Shown one piece after another: positions 6,175 to 13,269 of a stretch of DNA of 43,147 nt; position 1 is the first letter of the stretch, and every line of letters starts with the position of its first letter. The stretch comes from a virus. The stretch is taken from IMG/VR virus record IMGVR_UViG_3300042006_000118, positions 1 to 43,147 of that record. The stretch is one strand, 5' to 3'. The notes under the pieces were generated by a model. It made no database searches. It worked only from the letters and a program-made list of their open reading frames with translations, and was not told the origin of the DNA. A program made the translations under genes and the position numbers.

Positions 6175-6253
6175 CCGAAATTTTCTTTCCTTATCGGGGG
6201 TAGTTGCCAAGCACTACCTAGGTAAAGGCAAGAAATTTCGGAGGAATTACATA
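6175..6253 (+). promoter_or_regulatory. Structured leader sequestering a Shine-Dalgarno
   Basis: CCGAAATTTTCTT (6175-6187) can pair with AAGAAATTTCGG (6230-6241) with one bulged T. The inner hairpin GGTAGT/ACTACC (6199-6204 with 6213-6218) stacks within. The right arm includes the first GG of the strong GGAGGA (6240-6245) ahead of ATG 6254, so the structure can hide the ribosome-binding site. Confidence 0.5.
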
Positions 6254-6460
6254 ATGGCGCTGGCATGCGTACTCGAAAACTCGCCCCTCCTGAGGCCCTC
6301 GATTCATGGGTACCTTACGGATTTACACAATACGGGTGAAAAGGGAAGGCCCTCGCCAGGGCCTGTTGAGCGACTTCCACTGGTTGGCTTTTGCCTGCCC
6401 AATGAAAAGGAATACGGCATGAGCCAGCACGCCCCCGCCAAGTTTTTGCTGTCCGGCTGA
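6254..6460 (+). CDS. Small ORF of unknown function, possible leader peptide
   Basis: A 68-residue reading frame from ATG 6254, which has the strongest Shine-Dalgarno of the area (GGAGGA, 8 nt upstream). The sequence is proline-rich and has no recognisable fold. An in-frame ATG at 6419 with AAGGA upstream gives a 13-residue peptide MSQHAPAKFLLSG. A hairpin with 7-bp arms and a CGCC loop lies inside the gene at 6347-6364. It may be a regulatory leader ORF rather than a functional protein. Extension upstream to the GTG at 6056 is not supported. Confidence 0.35.
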   Translation: MALACVLENSPLLRPSIHGYLTDLHNTGEKGRPSPGPVERLPLVGFCLPNEKEYGMSQHAPAKFLLSG

Positions 6461-6480
6461 CTTTTCTCCGGGCAACAAAA

Positions 6481-6556
6481 AGCCCGCTGTAGGAAGCGGG
6501 CTTATCACGCCACTCGGTAGGACGAGTGGTTATGTACTTCTTCGTTCTGGAGAACG
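6481..6556 (+). promoter_or_regulatory. Three consecutive GGA-loop hairpins, candidate RsmA-binding leader
   Basis: Hairpin 1 is AGCCCGCT (6481-6488), loop GTAGGA, AGCGGGCT (6495-6502). Hairpin 2 is CCACTCG (6510-6516), the same loop GTAGGA, CGAGTGG (6523-6529). Hairpin 3 is CGTTC (6543-6547), loop TGGA, GAACG (6552-6556), whose GGAG is the Shine-Dalgarno of ATG 6559. GGA exposed in hairpin loops is the known CsrA/RsmA recognition feature. Hairpin 1 has flanking A residues and could alternatively be a terminator read leftward. Confidence 0.55.
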
Positions 6557-6558
6557 AT

Positions 6559-6891
6559 ATGACGCACCCGAAAAATAGCACCGGACATAACCGGATGCAA
6601 CAGCAGATGCTCACCACGCATTCGAATTTCTACCACCAGAGCGTCAGCGCAGACGGCATTCACTCGCGTCCTCTTTTTGCTGTTCAGGCCGGGCAAGACT
6701 GCGAGGAGGCTTTGAATTCAGCCTCGATGCTGCTCGGGGCGGTCGATGAAATTATGACGGCGCTCACTGATGAGGGGATGGAAACGAACGCCATCTTCGG
6801 CCTTCGCATGCTGGTTGAGATTTCGAAAGCTCTGGTGGACTCGACCACCAATGCCGTGATGCATGCGAAAAGCCAAGGCGGTGCCCAATGA
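6559..6891 (+). CDS. Early phage protein of unknown function
   Basis: A 110-residue protein starting MTHPKNSTGH. Residues 50-105 are predicted helical (SASMLLGAVDEIMTALTDEG, then LRMLVEISKALVDS), similar to small DUF3077-like or acyl-carrier-sized proteins often found in Pseudomonas phage early operons, though I cannot assign a family firmly. ATG 6559 is preferred over 6526 because GGAG (6549-6552) precedes it. That site sits within the third GGA hairpin, so translation may be controlled by an Rsm-type protein. It overlaps the next gene by 4 nt. Confidence 0.7.
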   Translation: MTHPKNSTGHNRMQQQMLTTHSNFYHQSVSADGIHSRPLFAVQAGQDCEEALNSASMLLGAVDEIMTALTDEGMETNAIFGLRMLVEISKALVDSTTNAVMHAKSQGGAQ

Positions 6892-7133
6892 GCGCGCCGG
6901 TATCGATCGACGTAATTGAAGCGCAGCGCAACCACCGGGCAGGCCTTGGTGCTTACCACCTGGCGAAACTGCTTCGCGAAAACCATGGGACGGGCGACAC
7001 CGCCGAGGAACGCGCGCTTTCACCGAACGAGGAATACGGGGTGCTGCTGGCGCTTGAGTTCATCACGTACAGCCTGTACTCGACGCTTGAGCAGCAGATG
7101 CTTGACGCAGAAGCGGCGGAGGTACGGCCATGA
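6888..7133 (+). CDS. Early phage protein of unknown function
   Basis: An 81-residue, acidic, mostly helical protein (MSAPVSIDVIEAQRNHRAGL). It overlaps both neighbours through ATGA junctions, so it is translationally coupled within the rightward early operon. No motif recognised. Confidence 0.7.
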   Translation: MSAPVSIDVIEAQRNHRAGLGAYHLAKLLRENHGTGDTAEERALSPNEEYGVLLALEFITYSLYSTLEQQMLDAEAAEVRP

Positions 7134-7390
7134 CTTCGATTTCTGTTGATCGCCTCAAGATTGAGGCCGATGCAATGAGTCAGGCCGGCTACTTCGTTGA
7201 TGCGCTGGCGAAGTTCATCGGCACCGTGGGCGCTCATGATCCGGAACTCTGTGACCAGGCGCTGGACGGTTACGTGGTTGGTGGCTTGGCGGCAGGCCTG
7301 CGCCTGATCGGCAGCGAGCTGATGAACCGTGGTGATGAGTTCGCCACGCTCATTGCCAAGTCCGAGAACGCCGGGGGAGGTGTTCAATGA
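7130..7390 (+). CDS. Early phage protein of unknown function
   Basis: An 86-residue protein, predicted all-helical (VDRLKIEADAMSQAGYFVDA). ATGA overlaps join it to both neighbours. No family recognised; it is probably one of the small host-modulating or regulatory early proteins. Confidence 0.7.
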   Translation: MTSISVDRLKIEADAMSQAGYFVDALAKFIGTVGAHDPELCDQALDGYVVGGLAAGLRLIGSELMNRGDEFATLIAKSENAGGGVQ

Positions 7391-8151
7391 ATCTGACCCC
7401 CTTGAATTTCAGCGGCGCTGAGATCCGCGTGATCACCGATGCCCAGGGTGAGCCATGGTTTGTCGCCAAGGATGTCGCCGATCTCCTCGAGTACTCGAAC
7501 CCTCATGAGGCGGTCCGCACGCATTGCAAGGGGGTGAGGGAAATCCTCATCCCTTCCGCAGGCGGCGACCAGATGACGAAAGTCATGCCTGAGCGGGATG
7601 TTTACCGACTAATCATGCGCTCGAAGATGCCCGCGGCAGAGGCATTCGAGGAGTGGGTCGTGGGTGAGGTATTGCCCAGCATTCGCAAGACGGGCAGTTA
7701 TCAGCAACCGATGACGCCAGGCGAGCAACTGTTGGCGCAGGCTCAAGCGGTGATCAACGTCGAACGCCAACAGGCGGAGCAGCAGGTCGCGCTGGCGCGG
7801 ATCGAGACGCGCGTGGCCAACGTAGAGCAGGTCCGTTACCTCGACTCAAGGCCGGCCGGTTTCGAATCCATGACCACCATCCGCGAGCGAATCAACTTGC
7901 GCCATGGCATCCCGCCGTGGGTGGTCAACGCCGTGATGCGCGATATCCCCGGCGCGCCTCTGCCGTTCGCCATGGTGCGCAGTGCCCACGCCGACGACGG
8001 CGCCCAGCCATACGCGATCTGGCCAACAGCCGACATCACCCGTCGCTTCGACCGGTTCGTTGCCGAGTGCACTTTCGTCACGGCCGAGCGAGCCACCCAC
8101 CCCGATATTCAGCAAGGCCGGTTCAAGCTGCGCCAGAGGACTTCCGCATGA
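7387..8151 (+). CDS. BRO-N antirepressor-like protein
   Basis: A 254-residue protein. Residues 5-105 form a BRO-N domain: IRVITDAQGEPWFVAKDVAD, then LLEYSNPHEAVRTHCKG, and EEWVVGEVLPSIRKTGSY near 97-114. BRO-N proteins of temperate phages include antirepressors. A coiled-coil-like middle (about 115-150) and a C-terminal domain (about 155-254) follow, with no clear KilA-C or ANT match. It may bind the prophage repressor or DNA and trigger the lytic switch, which would matter here because the repressor looks non-cleavable. It is the fourth gene of the early rightward operon and overlaps the next by 4 nt. Confidence 0.85.
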   Translation: MNLTPLNFSGAEIRVITDAQGEPWFVAKDVADLLEYSNPHEAVRTHCKGVREILIPSAGGDQMTKVMPERDVYRLIMRSKMPAAEAFEEWVVGEVLPSIRKTGSYQQPMTPGEQLLAQAQAVINVERQQAEQQVALARIETRVANVEQVRYLDSRPAGFESMTTIRERINLRHGIPPWVVNAVMRDIPGAPLPFAMVRSAHADDGAQPYAIWPTADITRRFDRFVAECTFVTAERATHPDIQQGRFKLRQRTSA

Positions 8152-8480
8152 CTGAGAAAACAGCGAACCCGACCACGGAACCTACCGTGATCGACGAGGC
8201 GTACATGGAGCGCTTCACGAACGACCAGCTCGCATACAAGGCATGGACCGGCGCGGTCTTGGTGCAAGAGATCCTTTTCGACGAAGAGGGCATCGAGTAC
8301 TGCATGCAGGACGCCAAGTTTGAGGCGGCGCACGCGGCGTTGGCACTGCGCGTGCTGGTGCGCCGACTGACTGGCATTAACCCGGACGAACTCCAGAAGG
8401 CTGTGCAGCAAAGGCAGCTTGAAGTTCTGGTGCTGGAGCCTGAAACGCCTCAACTCCCTGTCTGGGAGACGCTGCAATGA
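8148..8480 (+). CDS. Early phage protein of unknown function
   Basis: A 110-residue acidic helical protein starting MTEKTANPTTEP. ATG 8148 overlaps the antirepressor stop (ATGA), which fixes the start; longer upstream readings run antisense-like through that gene. No motif recognised. Confidence 0.7.
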   Translation: MTEKTANPTTEPTVIDEAYMERFTNDQLAYKAWTGAVLVQEILFDEEGIEYCMQDAKFEAAHAALALRVLVRRLTGINPDELQKAVQQRQLEVLVLEPETPQLPVWETLQ

Positions 8481-8701
8481 ACCGCCTCCCGCAAACCACA
8501 ACCGCCGAGAAAGGCCCCGTGTCGCTAATCGCTGGCCCGTGGCCGAGCTACAGCCAATTCAAAGGATTGCCAGAGTGTGATCGCTGGGTCATGTACTCGA
8601 GCGCGAAGGCCTATCGCCAAGCTCTGGAGGATCAGGGGCTGGTGATGGCTGAGACCTATGACGCCTTCGTTCGTCGTGTGACCGGGGAGTTGGATATATG
8701 A
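8477..8701 (+). CDS. Small early phage protein
   Basis: A 74-residue protein (MNRLPQTTTAEKGPVSLIAG) with aromatic clusters WPSYSQF and CDRWVMY. It is coupled by ATGA to both neighbours and sits directly before the replication initiator. No family recognised. Confidence 0.68.
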   Translation: MNRLPQTTTAEKGPVSLIAGPWPSYSQFKGLPECDRWVMYSSAKAYRQALEDQGLVMAETYDAFVRRVTGELDI

Positions 8702-9462
8702 ACACGGACACCCCGCGCAAATTTCAAGGCGTGTGGATCCCGGCCGAACGCTGGCTCGATCGCACGCTGTCGCCCAACGAGAAAGTCATGCTCGGTGAGA
8801 TTTCGAGTCTGGATACCGGTCCTCGCGGCTGTTACGCGACCAATGCTCACTTCGCCGCATTCTTCAATCTGTCGATTTCTCGGGTCTCCGAGATCATCAG
8901 CGGGCTCGTTGATAAGGGGCACTTGCGGGTGGATCTGATCCGCGAAGGAAAGCGTGTTGTCGAGCGACGACTTCGACTTGTCGACCCCTTCGGTTTTCCG
9001 AATACCCCTTCGGAAAACGCTGCGAACCCCTTCGGAAAAGGCGTCGAACCCCCTTCGGAAAACACGCAGGGGAGCAATACACACAGCAACAATACAAGGA
9101 GCACTAAAAACCATTCGGTATCTGGCGCAGGGAAAGTGCTTTCAGATGAAGGGTTTGAGCAGTTCTGGAAACTGTACCCCAAGAAGAAATCACGCAAGGA
9201 CGCCGCCAAGGCATGGGCGAAGCTGAAGCCCAACGATGACCTACGCGAGACCTTGATCACCGCTTTGGGCAGCCACTGCGTCTCCGAGGACTGGGCGAAG
9301 GATGGCGGGCGTTACATCCCGAACGCCGCGACCTGGCTCAACGGCGAGCGCTGGCATGACGAGCTCGCTCCGGCGACTGGGAAAACTTCGACCTTCACCA
9401 ACCTGCCGCAACACGAAGCAAACGCTTATCCGGAGGTGCCACATGGCCAAACCAATTTCTAA
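8698..9462 (+). CDS. Replication initiator, lambda O-like (HTH + phage replisome domain)
   Basis: A 254-residue protein. Residues 15-95 form a winged helix-turn-helix (NAHFAAFFNLSISRVSEIIS). A low-complexity linker (about 97-140) has four PFG/PSEN phrases, and a C-terminal domain (about 150-225) has FEQFWKLYPKKKSRKDAAKA and YIPNAATWLNGERWHDE, typical of phage replication O-like proteins that recruit the helicase loader. The linker DNA contains four iterons, so the gene probably carries the origin, as lambda O does. It is followed by DnaC-like and DnaB genes. ATG 8698 overlaps the upstream stop. Confidence 0.88.
   Translation: MNTDTPRKFQGVWIPAERWLDRTLSPNEKVMLGEISSLDTGPRGCYATNAHFAAFFNLSISRVSEIISGLVDKGHLRVDLIREGKRVVERRLRLVDPFGFPNTPSENAANPFGKGVEPPSENTQGSNTHSNNTRSTKNHSVSGAGKVLSDEGFEQFWKLYPKKKSRKDAAKAWAKLKPNDDLRETLITALGSHCVSEDWAKDGGRYIPNAATWLNGERWHDELAPATGKTSTFTNLPQHEANAYPEVPHGQTNF
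8985..9062. repeat. ori: Iterons inside the initiator gene, candidate replication origin
   Basis: CCCCTTCGG starts at 8985, 9005, 9027 and 9050, the last three extended to CCCCTTCGGAAAA. Spacings of 20, 22 and 23 bp approach two helical turns and are not multiples of three, so the repeats encode different residues (PFG or PSE). Selection is therefore on DNA, not protein. An A-rich stretch follows (9059-9115), suitable for unwinding. Confidence 0.75.
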
Positions 9463-10246
9463 GTTCAGCCGCGTGCCGGATGTTCGCTTCTTCGAGGCGC
9501 AGTGCCCAGTGCATGGCAAGGTCGACGGCGCCGAGGTCGAGCAGTTTGACGGGTCGTATCTGGTGCGCGCTTGCCGCCGGTGCCAGTGGGAGGCGATGAA
9601 CACCGCCGACAAACGCAGCGAAGCTCACACCGACGCTCTGGTTCGTCGTAAAGCGACGACGCTGAACGAACTGCTGATCGGGTCTGGCATTACGCCGCGG
9701 TTCGCCGAATGCACGCTGGATAACTTCACCACTGGTGCGGTGCTGGAAAAGGTCCGCGCCTTGTCGACCTGTCAGTCGTACGTTGATCAGTTCGAAGAGA
9801 ACTACCGCGCCGGCCGCTCGCTGATCCTTTCCGGCAACGTCGGCACAGGGAAAACGCATCTGGCCAGTGGGATGGTCCAGCAGGTCATTCGCAAGTTCAG
9901 TGCCACGGCATTGATCGTCTCGGCCGCAGAGATCATCCGCATCGCCAAGGGCGCGATGGTGCGCGGCGCTGACTACACCGAGCGCGACGTGATCAACGAA
10001 CTGGCGAGTTTGGACCTGCTGGCGATCGACGAAATCGGCGCGCAAAAGGGGAGCGAGTACGAACTGGGATTGCTCCACGAAGTCATCGATCGCCGGTATC
10101 AGCTTGTCCTGCCCACTGTGGTGGTGTCCAACCTGCCGGCAAACGCTCTCGACCAGTTCATCGGCGACCGCGCGCTCGATCGCCTGCGCCAGAACGGTGG
10201 TCAGGCCGTCGGCTTCAGCTGGTCTTCGATGAGGGCCACCGCATGA
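9443..10246 (+). CDS. DnaC-like helicase loader ATPase
   Basis: A 267-residue protein. The N-terminus has a zinc-ribbon-like set (Cys21, His24, Cys44, Cys47). The AAA+ core follows: Walker A GNVGTGKTH at 131-139 and Walker B LLAIDEIGA near 192-200, with SNLPANAL as sensor 1 (about 225) and an arginine-rich end. It is expected to load the DnaB-type helicase encoded next on the phage origin. ATG 9443 is chosen because CGGAGG precedes it by 7 nt. It overlaps the initiator end by 20 nt and dnaB by 4 nt. Confidence 0.9.
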   Translation: MAKPISKFSRVPDVRFFEAQCPVHGKVDGAEVEQFDGSYLVRACRRCQWEAMNTADKRSEAHTDALVRRKATTLNELLIGSGITPRFAECTLDNFTTGAVLEKVRALSTCQSYVDQFEENYRAGRSLILSGNVGTGKTHLASGMVQQVIRKFSATALIVSAAEIIRIAKGAMVRGADYTERDVINELASLDLLAIDEIGAQKGSEYELGLLHEVIDRRYQLVLPTVVVSNLPANALDQFIGDRALDRLRQNGGQAVGFSWSSMRATA

Positions 10247-11619
10247 GTGAATATCGCGAACTGTTCAGCGATGAGGCTGAACACGCTCTGCTGGGGGCGA
10301 TGCTGCTGGATGGCGAGCTGTTCGACGCCATCACCAGCCAGGTCTCGGCGGCGGACTTTCATGATCCGGAGAATGCTGCGCTGTTCCAAACGATGATTGG
10401 CTGTCATGCGGCCGGCAGCCCAGTCGACCCGGTAACGCTGCACGACTTCGCCGAATATCTCCCAAGCGGCGCCCGAACACTGGCCTACGCCGCCGAGCTG
10501 GCGCGCAACACACCCAGTACCGCCAACTGGAAGGCCTATGCCAAGGTTGTGACCGAGCGCGCCGTGCTGCGCCGCTTGGTGGACGCTGCCGACGCGGTGC
10601 GGGAGTTGGCAACCGAGAATCGGCCTGTCGCCGAAATCATCGCCAGCGCACAGCAGGCAATGGCGGATCTGCGAGACCTGCAGACCGGTGAGCCTGACTA
10701 CAAGCGCTTGGATGAAGTAATCCAGCGCAACATCGACGTGATCGACTCCAAATTCAATGGTCAACTGGAGTCCGGGCTTTCAACTGGGCTGGTCGATCTC
10801 GACAAGCTGATCCGCGGCTTGCGGAAGAAAACCGTCACCATCGTAGCCGGGCTGCCGGGGAGCGGCAAAACCACGCTTGGGTTACAGATCGCCCAGCACA
10901 TCGCGTGCAGCGGCGCGGGTGTAGGCATGGTGTTCTCCCTGGAAATGCCCGAGGAAGAGTTGGGGAACCGTGTGTTAGCGTCAATCGGCGGGATCGATCT
11001 CCGCAAACTTGATGACGGCCAGCTGCAGGACGACGACTGGCCGCGACTGACCTCCGCGGTGAGCAAGATCACGGGCAAGCCGCTGTTCATCAGTGACAAG
11101 TCCGGGCTGACGGTGGCGCGAATCCGCAGCATCGCGCGCCAGGTGCAACGCACGCACGGCCTTGATGTGGTGGTGATCGACTACATCGGCCTGATCGGCT
11201 GCGAGGGTAAGTCGTTCAACCGCACCTCGGAGCTCGGCAAGATATCTACCGGTATCGTGAACATCGCCAAAGAGTTGGAGGTGCCGGTGATCCTGCTGGC
11301 GCAACTCAACCGCGACTCGACCAAGCGACCGGGCAAGAAGCCGATCGCCTCGGACCTGCGCGATTCCGGCCAGATCGAGGCGGACGCCCACTGCATCATC
11401 CTCGTACATCGCGACATGGATTCGGAGGAAGGCCAGAACGGAGTTACCGAGCTGATCATGCCCAAGTGCAGGCACGCGCCGGTCGGTTCATGTCTCGTTC
11501 AGCAGCAGGGCCAATACGCGCGATTCGTCAATTTCGCCGGCAACCGTGAGCCGAGCAACGAGGAGGTCGAGATGGGCCGTTCCTTCGCCAGCCAGTATCG
11601 AGGGAAACAGCAATCATGA
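10243..11619 (+). CDS. dnaB: Replicative DNA helicase, DnaB family
   Basis: A 458-residue protein. The N-terminal DnaB domain (about 8-105, EAEHALLGAMLLDGELFD) is followed by a linker and the RecA-like hexameric helicase domain from about 175. Walker A GLPGSGKTT lies at 203-211 and the Walker B strand LDVVVIDYIGLI near 308. The glutamine motif LLAQLNRDS and the phrase DLRDSGQIEADAHCI are typical. It unwinds phage DNA at the fork with the loader upstream. ATGA overlaps bind it into one translational unit with the loader and the following recombinase gene. Confidence 0.94.
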   Translation: MSEYRELFSDEAEHALLGAMLLDGELFDAITSQVSAADFHDPENAALFQTMIGCHAAGSPVDPVTLHDFAEYLPSGARTLAYAAELARNTPSTANWKAYAKVVTERAVLRRLVDAADAVRELATENRPVAEIIASAQQAMADLRDLQTGEPDYKRLDEVIQRNIDVIDSKFNGQLESGLSTGLVDLDKLIRGLRKKTVTIVAGLPGSGKTTLGLQIAQHIACSGAGVGMVFSLEMPEEELGNRVLASIGGIDLRKLDDGQLQDDDWPRLTSAVSKITGKPLFISDKSGLTVARIRSIARQVQRTHGLDVVVIDYIGLIGCEGKSFNRTSELGKISTGIVNIAKELEVPVILLAQLNRDSTKRPGKKPIASDLRDSGQIEADAHCIILVHRDMDSEEGQNGVTELIMPKCRHAPVGSCLVQQQGQYARFVNFAGNREPSNEEVEMGRSFASQYRGKQQS

Positions 11620-12977
11620 CCCCGACTCCAAGAACACTTGTTGTGTCCATAAGTGATGCCGAGATCCGCCGGCACCAGAACAGCGACATTCGGCAGTTGC
11701 GTGATCCGCGGTATCGCCAGTTGCGTTTCCGATATTCGACGGTAGACCGCGCCAGAGGTGCCTGGCACGTTGTGATCGCCGGGCGGTGGGGCAAGGCAGG
11801 CGACTATCCCGGAATCAACGCCAAAGCGATGCTGGCCACACTGCCGGCCATCCTTACCCGCCGCTCTGCTGACCCGGCTGCCAAATCCACGGCCACCAGT
11901 TGGTCAACGATGGAAGAACTGCTGATTTGGTACCAAGACCGCATGCTCCGCGACCGCTCGCTGTCCGAGAAACGCAAAGCTAGCGCCAAGTCGGCCTTGA
12001 AACGACATCTGCTGCCACGCTTGGGGCGATTGTCGCTAGCGGAACTGAACCGGCCAGCGATCGATCGCCTGTTATTGATGCCGATGCAGGAGCGTTATGC
12101 GTTGTCGTTCGTGCGCTCGGTTTGGGGTGTACTCGGCGTGGCCGTGCGACAGGCCTACCGCCTTGACCTGCTGGCCATAAACCCGCTGGCTGGCCTGGAG
12201 TTCACCGACTTCGTGCGGACCAAGATCAAGGCAAAAGCAGCGCGCCTCCACTCCGACGATGTTCCCGGGCTGCTGGAAATGCTGTCCTGCCAGTTCGACG
12301 AATCGCCGGCGGCATGTGCACTGGCTGGGCTGATGCTCTGCCACGGAACGCGCCTGGGCGAAACCCGGCTGGCGCGCTGGAAGAACGTCAACACCGTCAC
12401 CGGTAAGTGGTTCATCCCGGCAGCCGACACCAAAACCAAAGCGGCGCACACCCTGCCGCTGACCGTCCAGGCCACAGCGCTGATCGAGCGGTATCGGCGT
12501 TCCCAACAGGAGCGGGGCTACACCGGGCAGTTCCTGTTTCCGGGTAGCGCTGGACATGCCCTCAGCGCGACCAAGGCAAGCACCATGTTCACGCATCTGG
12601 CGCATGGCGAATGGTCGAGCCACGACCTGCGCAAGGTGGCTCGTACAGCATGGACTGACCTGGGTGTCGACTACATGGTCGGGGAGCTGCTGCTCAACCA
12701 CGCCATGAAGGATCTCGACCAGGCATACATTCACACTTCCGCCGAGCAGCTCAAGCGGCAGGCCTTGGAAACTTGGCATGCCTATCTCGATCAACGAGGT
12801 TTCGAGGCATTGCACGGCGAGACATTCGCGAGACAGGAAGGCAAGTCGTTACCCGCCGAGACCATGAATAACGAGGCTTCCAGCGTGAATCAGTATCCAC
12901 TTCCGAGGAGGAGGTTTTTAGACAAAAGTGAGACTCCGGACACACCAAACCATCAGCAAGGAGACGGCAATGAGTAA
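11616..12977 (+). CDS. Second tyrosine recombinase, in the replication operon
   Basis: A 453-residue protein with a core-binding domain (about 95-190) and a catalytic domain (about 205-380). The catalytic set looks complete: Arg246 (HGTRLGE), Lys273/275, His336 and Arg339 (SHDLRKVAR), His362 (LLNHA) and Tyr371 (QAYIHTS). A C-terminal tail of about 70 residues follows. It lies directly behind dnaB (ATGA overlap) and no attachment site is near, so the job is unlikely to be prophage integration. Dimer resolution, recombination of replicating genomes, or a captured integrase are possibilities. Similar genes occur in this position in some Pseudomonas prophages. Confidence 0.9.
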   Translation: MTPTPRTLVVSISDAEIRRHQNSDIRQLRDPRYRQLRFRYSTVDRARGAWHVVIAGRWGKAGDYPGINAKAMLATLPAILTRRSADPAAKSTATSWSTMEELLIWYQDRMLRDRSLSEKRKASAKSALKRHLLPRLGRLSLAELNRPAIDRLLLMPMQERYALSFVRSVWGVLGVAVRQAYRLDLLAINPLAGLEFTDFVRTKIKAKAARLHSDDVPGLLEMLSCQFDESPAACALAGLMLCHGTRLGETRLARWKNVNTVTGKWFIPAADTKTKAAHTLPLTVQATALIERYRRSQQERGYTGQFLFPGSAGHALSATKASTMFTHLAHGEWSSHDLRKVARTAWTDLGVDYMVGELLLNHAMKDLDQAYIHTSAEQLKRQALETWHAYLDQRGFEALHGETFARQEGKSLPAETMNNEASSVNQYPLPRRRFLDKSETPDTPNHQQGDGNE

Positions 12978-13269
12978 CGTCACAGCGGCATTGCCGCGGA
13001 AAAGCCTGCTTGAGCATGAGCGTAAATTTTTGAAGATCGCCGGCGAGGGCTTAGCCCAAGAGAAAATCGGCGGTGCCGCCGCTATGGCCTGTCTGCTGGA
13101 CATGGTCGCCAGTTGGCACGCTACCCGGGTGAACATCGGGTTCGGTGACTACTGCAAGCGTTGGGTCGCCGAAGGAAACGCAAAGAGCAAGACGGCGGAT
13201 CGTCTATTGCGCAACCTGCTGGGGCTGGACGATGCACCGCCACCGCGCCGAATCCGGAGGGCTGCCTGA
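12970..13269 (+). CDS. Small early phage protein
   Basis: A 99-residue basic protein starting MSNVTAALPRKS. ATG 12970 is supported by AAGGAGA upstream and overlaps the recombinase stop. It is predicted helical with a basic C-terminus (PPPRRIRRAA). It might bind nucleic acid; no family recognised. Confidence 0.68.
   Translation: MSNVTAALPRKSLLEHERKFLKIAGEGLAQEKIGGAAAMACLLDMVASWHATRVNIGFGDYCKRWVAEGNAKSKTADRLLRNLLGLDDAPPPRRIRRAA

Noticed and set aside
6056-6253. Upstream extension of the 6254 ORF to GTG 6056
   Set aside because: The extension passes through strong palindromes, is rich in Cys/Arg without pattern and lacks a ribosome-binding site; the strong GGAGGA supports ATG 6254.
8985-9062. 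CRISPR-like short repeats
   Set aside because: Repeats are 9-13 bp with about 10-bp gaps inside a coding gene; this is an iteron pattern. No CRISPR array or cas gene is present.
9395-10078. 227-residue ORF on the minus strand
   Set aside because: Antisense to the helicase loader with Walker motifs; shadow frame.
12072-12815. 247-residue ORF on the minus strand
   Set aside because: Antisense to the second recombinase, whose catalytic motifs are intact.
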